Source: an uncultured Sutterella sp.
GTDB taxonomy: Bacteria; Pseudomonadota; Gammaproteobacteria; Burkholderiales; Burkholderiaceae_F
Assembly (NCBI GenBank): GCA_900553105.1
Contig: USCE01000106.1
Span: forward strand, 1 to 5,153
DNA: 5,153 nt
Direction: 5' to 3'
Shown in pieces: positions 1 to 5,153 of this stretch. The stretch's first letter is position 1. Every line of letters begins with the position of its first letter. The notes below the pieces were generated by a model. The model was not told the origin of the DNA, did not search any database, and saw nothing but the letters and a program-made list of their open reading frames with translations. The translations under genes and the position numbers were made by a program.

Positions 1-160
1 TTCTTATTGTTTTTCAATGTTGAGTATTTTAGCTGATTTTGTTTGCTTCACGTGTTCTAAAATCGCTGACGTTGCAACACGAAACATGTTCAAAGTCAAC
101 AAGCTTGTAGTGCAAACGGTTATCATTGTGATTTCGAGGATTTTTTATTGAACAAATCAG
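1..160. other. Upstream region of the EamA transporter gene, no gene seen
   Basis: AT-rich stretch with no open frame worth calling on either strand. It must hold the promoter of the transporter gene, but I see no hexamer pair with good spacing. TATCAT at 121-126 would pass as a -10 box, yet no TTGACA-like sequence lies 16-18 bases before it. The best Shine-Dalgarno-like string is GAGGA at 136-140, about 20 bases before the ATG at 161, which is too far for a normal site. The transporter may therefore be weakly translated. Confidence 0.4.
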
Positions 161-1030
161 ATGAAATCGCTTTGGATGCTCTCGGCCTCATTCTTCTTTT
201 CATTGATGGCCGTTTTCGTCAAACTGGGGGCCGAGGACTTCGGCTCCTTTGAATTGATTTTCTACCGGTCGCTCGCCGGTGTTTTGCTACTCTACAGCTT
301 TATCCGCGCCCGCGGCTACACCATTCGCACACCGCATCTTTTCGGGCATTTCAAACGTAGCTTCATCGGCACAGTCTCCATGAGCATTTGGTTTATTTCG
401 CTTACGATGTTGCCGATCGGCACTTCCATGACGCTAAATTACACTTCCCCGCTTTTCATGGCCTCCTTCATGGTCATCTTAATGCTCATGCGAAAGCAAT
501 CGCTGCCTTGGGCGCTACTCGGTTGTATTTTGCTCGGTTTTGTCGGCGTTGTGTTAGTGTTGCAACCGTCTTTTTCCTCAGGCGAAATGCTCGGCGCGCT
601 TTTGGCTTTAAGCTCTGGCTTTTTAGGTAGCATCGCCTACTGGCAAATCAAAGAATTAGGGGCTCTTAAGGAGCCTTCTTGGCGCATTGTTTTCTACTTC
701 ACGGTTTTCGGCACTTTCTACGGTTTAGGCGGATGTTATCTGCTGGAAGGTGGCCTTTCACCCATTCAAGCCGACAACGTCATCTACTTAATAGGTATGG
801 CGCTTTGTGCCACTTTAGCGCAGTGCTCTTTGACAATGGCCTTTGGACAAGGCAATGTTTTGTTGAGCTCTTGTTTACAGTTTTCCGCCATCGTCATGGC
901 TGAATTGATGGGGCTGATTTTCTTTAACGATAAACTGACTCTGACAACGGAATTGGGCATCGTCGTCATTATGGTCGCTGGCATCGCCGCAACAATGCTC
1001 ACACGAAAGCAAAACGCCTCAAAACGTTAA
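161..1030 (+). CDS. DMT superfamily (EamA-type) inner-membrane transporter
   Basis: Predicted drug/metabolite transporter of the inner membrane, 289 residues, the usual length for the ten-helix EamA type. The protein is hydrophobic throughout and shows the duplicated two-half architecture: one EamA repeat at about residues 3-137 and a second at about 148-283. Family-typical pieces are FYRS (34-37) at the end of helix 2, YTSPLF (94-99) in the first half, and the matching FSAIVMAELMGLIFF (251-265) in the second. The tail RKQNASKR is basic, which fits a cytoplasmic C terminus. The start at 161 is chosen because an in-frame TGA at 149-151 closes the frame just upstream and the first helix begins at once. 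The substrate cannot be read from sequence; EamA members export amino acids, metabolites or drugs, and some import S-adenosylmethionine or sugars. The gene stands alone: the next same-strand genes lie beyond hairpins and a terminator. Confidence 0.9.
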   Translation: MKSLWMLSASFFFSLMAVFVKLGAEDFGSFELIFYRSLAGVLLLYSFIRARGYTIRTPHLFGHFKRSFIGTVSMSIWFISLTMLPIGTSMTLNYTSPLFMASFMVILMLMRKQSLPWALLGCILLGFVGVVLVLQPSFSSGEMLGALLALSSGFLGSIAYWQIKELGALKEPSWRIVFYFTVFGTFYGLGGCYLLEGGLSPIQADNVIYLIGMALCATLAQCSLTMAFGQGNVLLSSCLQFSAIVMAELMGLIFFNDKLTLTTELGIVVIMVAGIAATMLTRKQNASKR

Positions 1031-1035
1031 GAATC

Positions 1036-1059
1036 TGCAACAAAGTTTCTTCTGTTGCA
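1036..1059 (+). other. Inverted repeat after the transporter stop codon
   Basis: TGCAACA (1036-1042) pairs perfectly with TGTTGCA (1053-1059) around a ten-base loop, starting six bases after the transporter stop. No T-run follows, so it is not a standard intrinsic terminator. It could protect the 3' end of the transporter mRNA or be a weak or Rho-linked stop. The perfect pairing is seen; the role is inferred. Confidence 0.4.
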
Positions 1060-1067
1060 ATTGTCCA

Positions 1068-1087
1068 TCCTTTGGATTTACAAAGGA
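1068..1087 (+). promoter_or_regulatory. Hairpin burying the Shine-Dalgarno of the small ORF at 1095
   Basis: TCCTTTG (1068-1074) pairs over seven bases with CAAAGGA (1081-1087) around the loop GATTTA. The 3' arm contains the whole AAGGA Shine-Dalgarno (1083-1087) that sits seven bases before the ATG at 1095. If this region is transcribed, the ribosome site would be masked in the folded state. That is the layout of RNA thermometers and other translation switches. The pairing is direct observation; a regulatory role is inference, and a seven-base match can occur by chance. Confidence 0.35.
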
Positions 1088-1094
1088 ATTTAAG

Positions 1095-1256
1095 ATGCCT
1101 ATAACAGAAGAAACCTTTAAGCAGAAATATTTAGTTGCGAGCACACACAATTTGATTCTGCAAGCCACAACAAGTGTCTGTAAAGTTAATCCCGTGAGAG
1201 ACAGCAAGGCTGGTCCTCCGGAACAAGAGAAGAGAGAGAGTTGGGCCAGGGTGTAA
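1095..1256 (+). CDS. Possible small ORF, 53 codons, unknown function (alternatively part of a small RNA)
   Basis: An ATG with a good Shine-Dalgarno (AAGGA at 1083-1087, spacing seven) opens a 53-codon frame that ends in TAA at 1254-1256. The product begins MPITEETFKQKYLVAS and ends EKRESWARV. It is hydrophilic with a charged C-terminal third, has one cysteine and no membrane helix, and I recognise no family. The stop codon lies in the loop of the terminator at 1244-1274, so translation would run into the terminator stem. Against coding: ATA, AGA and AGG codons are frequent, and the late part is a purine-rich AG tract (1226-1240) that is low in complexity. It could instead be the body of an intergenic small RNA ending at the terminator, or a leader peptide for the downstream lipoprotein gene, though no run of regulatory codons is present. 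Confidence 0.25.
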   Translation: MPITEETFKQKYLVASTHNLILQATTSVCKVNPVRDSKAGPPEQEKRESWARV

Positions 1257-1274
1257 AACCCCTGGCCTTTTTTT
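1244..1274 (+). terminator. Rho-independent terminator
   Basis: GGCCAGGG (1244-1251) pairs perfectly with CCCTGGCC (1260-1267), with an eight-base loop, followed directly by seven Ts (1268-1274). This is a textbook intrinsic terminator on the plus strand. It ends whatever transcript comes from the transporter side, including the small ORF or RNA, and separates it from the lipoprotein gene that starts about 100 bases later. Confidence 0.9.
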
Positions 1275-1376
1275 CTCTCAGGCGCGATTCGAAACAAGAT
1301 GCAAAATTGCTATACGCAACAGTACTTTTTCGATAGCATTACTTAACCTTTTCTAACTACCGAAGCGAACACAATT

Positions 1377-1838
1377 ATGATCAAAAAATCCCTCATCGTT
1401 TTATCCGGAGTCTGTGTTATGGCATTGACGGCTTGTTCAGAAGACGGTCCGGCTAGCAAAATCACGGGGCATGCCCCTAAGGCGCTCGAAGGCACGTCTT
1501 GGCAATTGGTAACAGGCGAGGATAAGCCTGCGGCCGATTGCGAAAACCTTCCCCCTTTAATGACCTTCATGCCAGAGTCCCGCGTGGCCGGCAATCTCGG
1601 TTGCAACCGCTTCACCGGTGGCTACAAGATTGACGGTAAGAGCTTCCAATTCGATGATAAAGTGGCTAGCACCCGCATGATGTGTTCGCCCGAAGCAATG
1701 AAGCTCGAAGAGCGTATGACAACCATCATTGCCCAGACGCGCTTTATGACTCAAGATGACAAAGGTTTGATGCTTTGGAACGAAAAAGGTGAACTGTTGG
1801 CGCAATTTGAACCAGAAGTACCGGGCGCTTGTCATTGA
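1377..1838 (+). CDS. META-domain (HslJ-like) lipoprotein
   Basis: Predicted exported lipoprotein of 153 residues. The N terminus has a basic start (MIKK), a hydrophobic stretch (residues 6-17) and the lipobox LTAC with Cys20 as the lipidated residue. Ser21 at position +2 predicts sorting to the outer membrane. The mature part is one META domain (formerly DUF306): LEGTSWQLV at 37-45, the signature GNLGCNRFTGGY at 72-83, and TRMMC at 99-103 followed by a charged helix containing MKLEERM (108-114). E. coli HslJ, which has this fold, is heat-inducible and linked to novobiocin resistance; its biochemical role is unknown. Besides the usual META cysteines (76 and 103) the mature protein has Cys55 and Cys152, so two disulfides are possible. 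The Shine-Dalgarno is weak (GAAG about 13 bases before ATG). The gene is monocistronic, bounded by terminators on both sides. Confidence 0.88.
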   Translation: MIKKSLIVLSGVCVMALTACSEDGPASKITGHAPKALEGTSWQLVTGEDKPAADCENLPPLMTFMPESRVAGNLGCNRFTGGYKIDGKSFQFDDKVASTRMMCSPEAMKLEERMTTIIAQTRFMTQDDKGLMLWNEKGELLAQFEPEVPGACH

Positions 1839-1862
1839 CTTCCTCTCCTGGCGAATTAAACT

Positions 1863-1902
1863 ATGCTCCGTTCGGTAGGCTACAAGCCAACGGGGCATTT
1901 TT
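1863..1902 (+). terminator. Rho-independent terminator of the META lipoprotein gene
   Basis: ATGCTCCGTT (1863-1872) pairs with AACGGGGCAT (1889-1898) over ten bases with one G-U pair. Inside, GGCT (1878-1881) pairs with AGCC (1885-1888) around a three-base loop, leaving a five-base bulge on the left arm. Five Ts (1898-1902) follow. It lies 25 bases after the stop codon and clearly ends this transcript. As a run of As precedes the stem only loosely, it works mainly in the plus direction. Confidence 0.85.
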
Positions 1903-1915
1903 ACAAGACAAAAGA

Positions 1916-1933
1916 TAATTTCAAAAGAAATTA
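1916..1933. repeat. AT-rich perfect inverted repeat over the end of the tnpB remnant
   Basis: TAATTTC (1916-1922) and GAAATTA (1927-1933) are perfect inverted repeats around AAAA. The repeat covers the TAA stop (1931-1933) of the tnpB remnant on the minus strand. On that strand it is followed by a T-rich string, so it may be a weak terminator or the decayed subterminal hairpin of the element. The pairing is visible; the function is unproven. Confidence 0.35.
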
Positions 1934-2212
1934 AAGAACGGGCTTTTTCAGTCTTTCAACAAGGATTGTTCCTGCTACTGATCTCTTCAGAGATTCTCTT
2001 CGCGAGCGAACCAAGTCTGCCTGGTTCTTTTGCAAAATATTTACGACTACGTTGACAACAGCGTCAATCACGTAGCCACTCCTCTGATATTGAAAGACTG
2101 CCTGATTAGGCTGATTTCCCCGCCTCCGCGTGGCCGTACGCTGGCTAGTGTAAGCCGGGGCAACAAGCACCAACTAATTCCTTGTCTTTCGCAAGTTCCA
2201 TTCAATACATCG
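1931..2212 (-). pseudogene. tnpB: Decayed tnpB remnant (IS200/IS605-type), C-terminal zinc-ribbon part
   Basis: TnpB proteins are RNA-guided nucleases carried by IS200/IS605 elements; their C terminus is a four-cysteine zinc ribbon beside the last RuvC motif. Read on the minus strand, APAYTSQ (codons 2141-2161) matches the conserved TnpB entry to the ribbon, and NQAVFQYQRSGY followed by NILQK matches the second knuckle and the NADxNAAxNI region. The decay is visible. Both second-knuckle cysteines are replaced (TAT at 2087-2089, AGT at 2078-2080). The expected RuvC Asp is Val (2057-2059). The first knuckle is out of frame: shifting frame at 2115-2138 gives YGHAEAGK, as in CGHxxAGN. A TAG at 2174-2176 separates it from an upstream piece (EWNLRKT) that fits the residues before this motif. 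The N-terminal three quarters are absent. Family assignment is by motif recognition only. No intact transposase is nearby. Confidence 0.7.
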
Positions 2213-2307
2213 TTACTAAGCACAAGCAGAGAGGCCGTTAAGGTCGCTCTTTTCTCAGACGTTTTCTGAGCGTTAATTTATAAAAAACTGTCAGTGGAGA
2301 AAGTCCA
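2213..2307. other. Short spacer between the two pseudogenes, with a hairpin
   Basis: No coding signal. CTCAGA (2254-2259) and TCTGAG (2265-2270) form a perfect hairpin around CGTTT. CGCTC (2245-2249) could pair with GAGCG (2268-2272) as an alternative, so two folds compete. It may be the junction where the tnpB remnant was cut off, since the tnpB similarity ends at about 2212. Confidence 0.3.
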
Positions 2308-2309
2308 CT
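2282..2309 (-). terminator. Possible intrinsic terminator after the nuclease pseudogene
   Basis: On the minus strand, just at the stop codon of the nuclease remnant, AGTGGA (2304-2309) pairs with TCCACT (2293-2298) around CTTTC. Five bases later come six Ts (2287-2282). The gap between stem and T-run is longer than usual, so this is a weak or decayed terminator at best. Confidence 0.4.
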
Positions 2310-3011
2310 AGTTAATCATTTGCCAACCTTCAAAGCTCCTCGTTTGCGTGTTAAATGCCAACGTTAACTGAAGCAATTCTTTGCCGTGCCTCGTCTCTCC
2401 GTAGCGACGCCATTTAACTTGCTCAACAGCGTTCGTTAAGAAAGCATCAACTCGTATGTATCCCTGGCAAATTTGAGTTCAAGAAACCAATAACGATCTC
2501 CCACCTCGACTTCCAAATCACTTCGACCTAATGCCGTGTGGTTTTCAACATGAGAAATGAGAACGTCACCAATTAAGAGAATTTGAAGATAGGCTCTACA
2601 AGTTGCCTCATCGTTAATGGGAAAACGCTGGTAATCGATTGAATTGACAACGTGATTGAATTGTTCGACCACTTCTTGTGACATTAACTAAAACTTTGGC
2701 GATTGAGGGCGTTCCAAACCGTTAACGGCACTTACCATCAAGCAACTCATCGGCGTAGAGCTGAGCTATCAACACTGCCTCTTCTTGGTTGGGGTAATCC
2801 AACAAGGCATAGCCATCCTCGATCACTTTTCTTTAATGGAGAAATAGTCCGCTTGAGCTAACAACACATCAATGACGATATCATCATATTGACGAACCAC
2901 ATTAAGAGCCAACAACCTCAAGTATTTTCCACGAGCATAGCTTTCTGGCTTTTCCAAAGAATAGTTGACAAGATATCTCATCAAGACCATCGGTTGCCCA
3001 CCGCTGGTGTA
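2308..3011 (-). pseudogene. Frameshifted, N-terminally truncated AAA-ATPase-like / PD-(D/E)XK nuclease protein
   Basis: Four minus-strand pieces join into the C-terminal half of one protein of the AAA-ATPase-like plus PDDEXK_9 (DUF1703) family. Piece 1 (3011-2826) begins YTSGGQPMVLMRYLV, the end of the ATPase part, and runs to DYFSIKEK before a TGA. Piece 2 (2826-2725) continues one frame over with VIEDGYALLDYPNQEEA, the family's GYLTI...YPN linker. Piece 3 (2729-2439) is again shifted, contains a TAG at 2688-2690, and carries the nuclease core: NDEA, GRSDLEV and LELK, so the D...ExK residues are intact. Piece 4 (about 2460-2311) needs one more shift and gives NAVEQVKWRRYGE and LLQLTLAFNT, the family's closing strand. 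The ATPase N terminus, with Walker A, is missing beyond 3011. Such proteins are common in gut bacteria and poorly understood. Continuous homology across three frameshifts and a stop shows a dead gene; family assignment is by recognition, without a search. Confidence 0.75.
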
Positions 3012-3067
3012 TTAATAATTAATAAAAAATCAATGGCCGAATTAACATTCAGCCGACTGCTATCCAT
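3012..3067. other. AT-rich junction next to the truncated nuclease gene
   Basis: No gene. It includes the near-palindrome ATTAATAATTAAT (3011-3023) and an A-run. The similarity to the ATPase/nuclease family stops at 3011 at a TAA, so the N-terminal part of that gene was lost here by deletion or insertion. Confidence 0.3.
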
Positions 3068-3104
3068 CCCCGCGCTTTCGCGCGGGGTATTCCGGGGCTT
3101 CTGT
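3068..3104 (-). repeat. GC-rich perfect hairpin resembling an IS200/IS605 right end
   Basis: CCCCGCGC (3068-3075) and GCGCGGGG (3080-3087) pair perfectly over eight bases. Read on the minus strand the loop is GAAA, a stable GNRA tetraloop, and the stem is preceded by GAAGCCCCGG (3104-3095) and followed by ATGGATAGC. The order GAAGCCCC, GC-rich hairpin, GGGGA-TG is typical of the right ends of many IS200/IS605 elements, where it also forms the 3' part of the guide RNA used by TnpB. No tnpB lies directly upstream on the minus strand, since polA ends only about 130 bases away, so this would be an orphan end. No T-run follows, so it is not a standard terminator. Confidence 0.4.
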
Positions 3105-3236
3105 TAAAAATTTGTTCCGTTTTATCCTCGTAAATCTCGCTGCAACCTCTTAAGGCTACAAAACTGGGTGTCGTCCCCAAAAGTCCCCGACTATTGTGCT
3201 ATTCAGAGAAAATTCTTCTGACAAAGGGGCCAATTG
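3105..3236. other. Region just downstream of polA, no gene seen
   Basis: No coding signal on either strand. The polA transcript runs into this stretch, but I see no hairpin with a T-run on the minus strand. A weak imperfect hairpin lies at about 3209-3227. GTCCCC occurs twice (3174-3179 and 3184-3189). Confidence 0.3.
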
Positions 3237-5127
3237 TCAATGCGCAGCCTCCCAACTATCCCCAACACCCACTTCAGCTAACAAGGGCACTGTCAAGTCA
3301 GCGACCGATTGCATGAGAGTCGGCAAAGTGCTCTTGACAAGCTCAAGTTCCTCAAGCGGCACTTCAAGCACCAATTCGTCGTGCACTTGAAGCACCAGCA
3401 ACGATTTCAAATGCTCGCGCTCAATCCAGTCATTAACTGCAATCATAGCTTTTTTAATTAAATCCGCTGCGGTACCTTGCATCGGCGCATTAATCGCAGC
3501 TCGCTCAGCAGCGGCACGAACGAGCGCTTTAGAACTTGCGATATCCGGTAGCCACAATCGGCGACCGAATGCCGTTTGCACGAAACCTTGTGCATGGGCC
3601 AATTCCCGCGTACGTTCCATGTAGTTTTTAACACCGGGATAGCGGGCAAAGTAGCGATCAATATAGTTTCTAGCCGCGGTAGGCTCAATTCCTAAATTCT
3701 GAGCAAGACCAAAAGCGCTCATTCCATAAATAAGGCCAAAGTTAATGACTTTTGCCGTGCGTCGTTGATCCGGCGTAACCGCATCAACTGAGACTCCGAA
3801 CACCTCCGCTGCAGTGGCTCGGTGAATATCCAATCCCTTGTGAAAGGCATCCAACAAACCTTTGTCGCCCGACAAATGCGCCATGATACGAAGTTCAATT
3901 TGCGAGTAGTCCGCTGACACAATCACTTTACCGTGCTCGGCAACAAAAGCCTCGCGAACTCGTCGGCCATCTTCAGTTCTCACGGGGATGTTCTGTAAAT
4001 TGGGGTCACTGGAAGCTAAGCGACCGGTCACCGCTGTCGTCTGACCGAAGGTGGTATGTACACGCCCAGTCTTCGGGAACACCATCAGAGGTAATTTATC
4101 GGTGTAGGTACTCTTGAGCTTACTTAAGCGGCGATATTCCAAAATCGCCTTGGGCAACGGATAATCGAGCGCTAGTTGCTGCAACACATCTTCGTTGGTG
4201 CTATAGCCCCCTGCTGCCGTTTTTTTGGTCTTTGGCGGTACGGGTAGCTGCAACACCTCAAATAAAACGTGTGAGAGTTGCTTGGGACTAGCGACATTAA
4301 AAGAAGTGCCGGCTAAGTGCTGACAATGCTCTTGCAAATGCACAATCTTGTCACCGAGGGCATCACTTTGGGCTCCTAAGCGCATACTGTCGATTAACAC
4401 ACCGTTGCGCTCCATGACAAAAAGCACATTCTGCGTGGGTAATTCCACTGTTTCATAAATAGTCTTCAGTCCAGCATCGGCATTGACCTTTTCGCGAATC
4501 GCCACGCAGAGATCGGCCACGGCGCAAGCATTCGTAGCTGCAAACTGAGCGGCCGTCTCTAAACCGATCAGTTTAGCGGGCATGGCTTTTACACCCTTGC
4601 CTGTAACATCCTCCAAAACGGGAACATCGCGCTTTAACCAACGAAGCGCAAGGTTGGAGACGGTGTGCTTCATATGAGCTTCGTAAACGTAGCTCAGAAG
4701 CGTCACGTCATCGGTGTGTGTTGAAAGATTAATACCGATGTTGGCTAATGCGTGACGGGCAAACTTCACCTCGGCACTGACCTTTGCCGATTTGGAAGCA
4801 AACCAGTCACCAAGCACTCGAACAAAGATTTCTTTTTGTGCCTTATCAACAAGCGGCACATAAGCACTAAGACCGGTAGCCGCAAAAGCAACACCGGCGG
4901 GTTCAGCATGCATGCCGTCGACAGGGTCGTTGAGAATATAAAAAGCCACCGTTTCGCTGATTTCACAAAGACGATCTTTTAGCGCACAAAGTGCTTTTTC
5001 ATCGACGACCAATTTAAGCGATGCTTCAGCAATCACGGCGGGTTCTGCGACAGTATCTTGCGTGGGAATTGACGCAAACAAATCTAAGCTGGAGCTTGTC
5101 GGCTTTTTTTGGGGCTCTACCTTCGGT
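3237..5127 (-). CDS. polA: DNA polymerase I, 5' end missing (exonuclease-like and polymerase domains)
   Basis: Pol I fills gaps in repair and replaces Okazaki primers. Residue numbers here count from the codon at 5144; residues 1-6 come from the adapter, leaving 629 genuine ones. The 5'-3' exonuclease domain (about 300 residues) is beyond the contig end. Residues about 7-45 are the flexible linker, 46-220 the 3'-5' exonuclease fold, and 225-635 the polymerase. The polymerase is intact: motif A DYSQIELR (412-419, catalytic Asp412, steric-gate Glu417), motif B with Arg461, Lys465, Phe469 and Tyr473, and motif C QVHDE (586-590, Asp589, Glu590). LKSTYTDKLPLM (343-354) and NLQNIPVR (382-389) are as in E. 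coli. The exonuclease site is lost: Asp355, Glu357, Asp424, Tyr497 and Asp501 of E. coli align with Tyr69, Leu71, Ala129, Phe201 and Asn205, so no proofreading is expected. The gene ends EAAH then TGA, as E. coli ends QAH. Promoter and start are not in the window. Confidence 0.97.
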
Positions 5128-5153
5128 CTGTCTCTTATACACATCTCCGAGCC
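5128..5153. other. Nextera (Tn5) sequencing adapter left at the contig end
   Basis: 5128-5146 is the 19-base Tn5 mosaic end CTGTCTCTTATACACATCT. 5147-5153 (CCGAGCC) continues into the Nextera read-2 adapter. It is artificial library sequence, not part of the genome. Read on the minus strand it supplies MCIRDR, a known sign of adapter readthrough, and so gives polA a false start codon at 5144. Confidence 0.97.

Noticed and set aside
1095..1274. Known riboswitch or attenuator class
   Set aside because: I could not match it to any riboswitch core I know, and no run of regulatory codons is present; left as unknown.
1019..1297. 92-codon minus-strand frame between the transporter and the lipoprotein gene
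   Set aside because: It crosses the terminator stem and the transporter stop, lacks a ribosome site and shows no domain.
1307..1339. Promoter for the META gene from TATACG (1311) or TAGCAT (1334)
   Set aside because: Neither has a -35 box at 16-18 bases with more than three matches, so I do not call it.
2030..2269. 79-codon open frame on the plus strand
   Set aside because: It lies antisense to the tnpB remnant, has no ribosome site and no recognisable domain; the minus-strand reading explains the region.
3068..3087. Palindromic GC-rich unit similar to a type I-E CRISPR repeat core
   Set aside because: Only one copy is present, there is no spacer spacing, and no cas genes are seen; the flanks fit an insertion-element end better.
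2889..3107. 72-codon open frame on the plus strand
   Set aside because: It is antisense to the nuclease pseudogene and runs through the GC hairpin; the reading has no family features.
3112..3236. A tRNA or other RNA gene downstream of polA
   Set aside because: No cloverleaf arms or T-loop consensus could be traced on either strand.
3196..3390. Serine/threonine-rich 64-codon plus-strand frame
   Set aside because: It overlaps the well-supported polA 3' end on the opposite strand; low-complexity composition is typical of a shadow frame.

Overview
The window looks like a contig end from a beta/gamma-type proteobacterial genome or metagenome bin. The C-terminal two thirds of DNA polymerase I (minus strand) follow the E. 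coli Klenow fragment almost block for block. The other two intact genes, a DMT/EamA transporter and a META-domain lipoprotein, are ordinary Gram-negative genes. A gut Burkholderiales (Sutterella-like) source is only a guess. The last 26 bases (5128-5153) are not genomic: they are a Nextera/Tn5 mosaic-end adapter, so the assembly stops inside polA.

Layout. 1-160: upstream region without a recognisable gene. 161-1030 (+): ten-helix EamA-family inner-membrane transporter. 1031-1376: intergenic, with two hairpins, a possible 53-codon small ORF (or small RNA) whose Shine-Dalgarno is buried in a hairpin, and a strong Rho-independent terminator. 1377-1838 (+): META/HslJ-like lipoprotein, closed by a second strong terminator at 1863-1902. 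1903-3236: about 1.3 kb holding no intact gene but several broken minus-strand pieces. These are the zinc-ribbon end of an IS200/IS605 TnpB, the frameshifted C-terminal half of an AAA-ATPase-like/PD-(D/E)XK nuclease protein, and a GC-rich perfect hairpin that resembles the right end of an IS200/IS605 element. 3237-5127 (-): polA, 5' end missing.

The META gene and polA converge, and the decayed mobile DNA fills the gap between them, a place where insertions are well tolerated. The genes do not form a pathway. The most notable points are that the polA 3'-5' exonuclease domain has lost all five catalytic residues known from E. coli Pol I, and that two unrelated decayed genes can be reconstructed by joining reading frames. 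I found no convincing new biological system. The least explained piece is the 1068-1274 hairpin, small ORF and terminator cassette.
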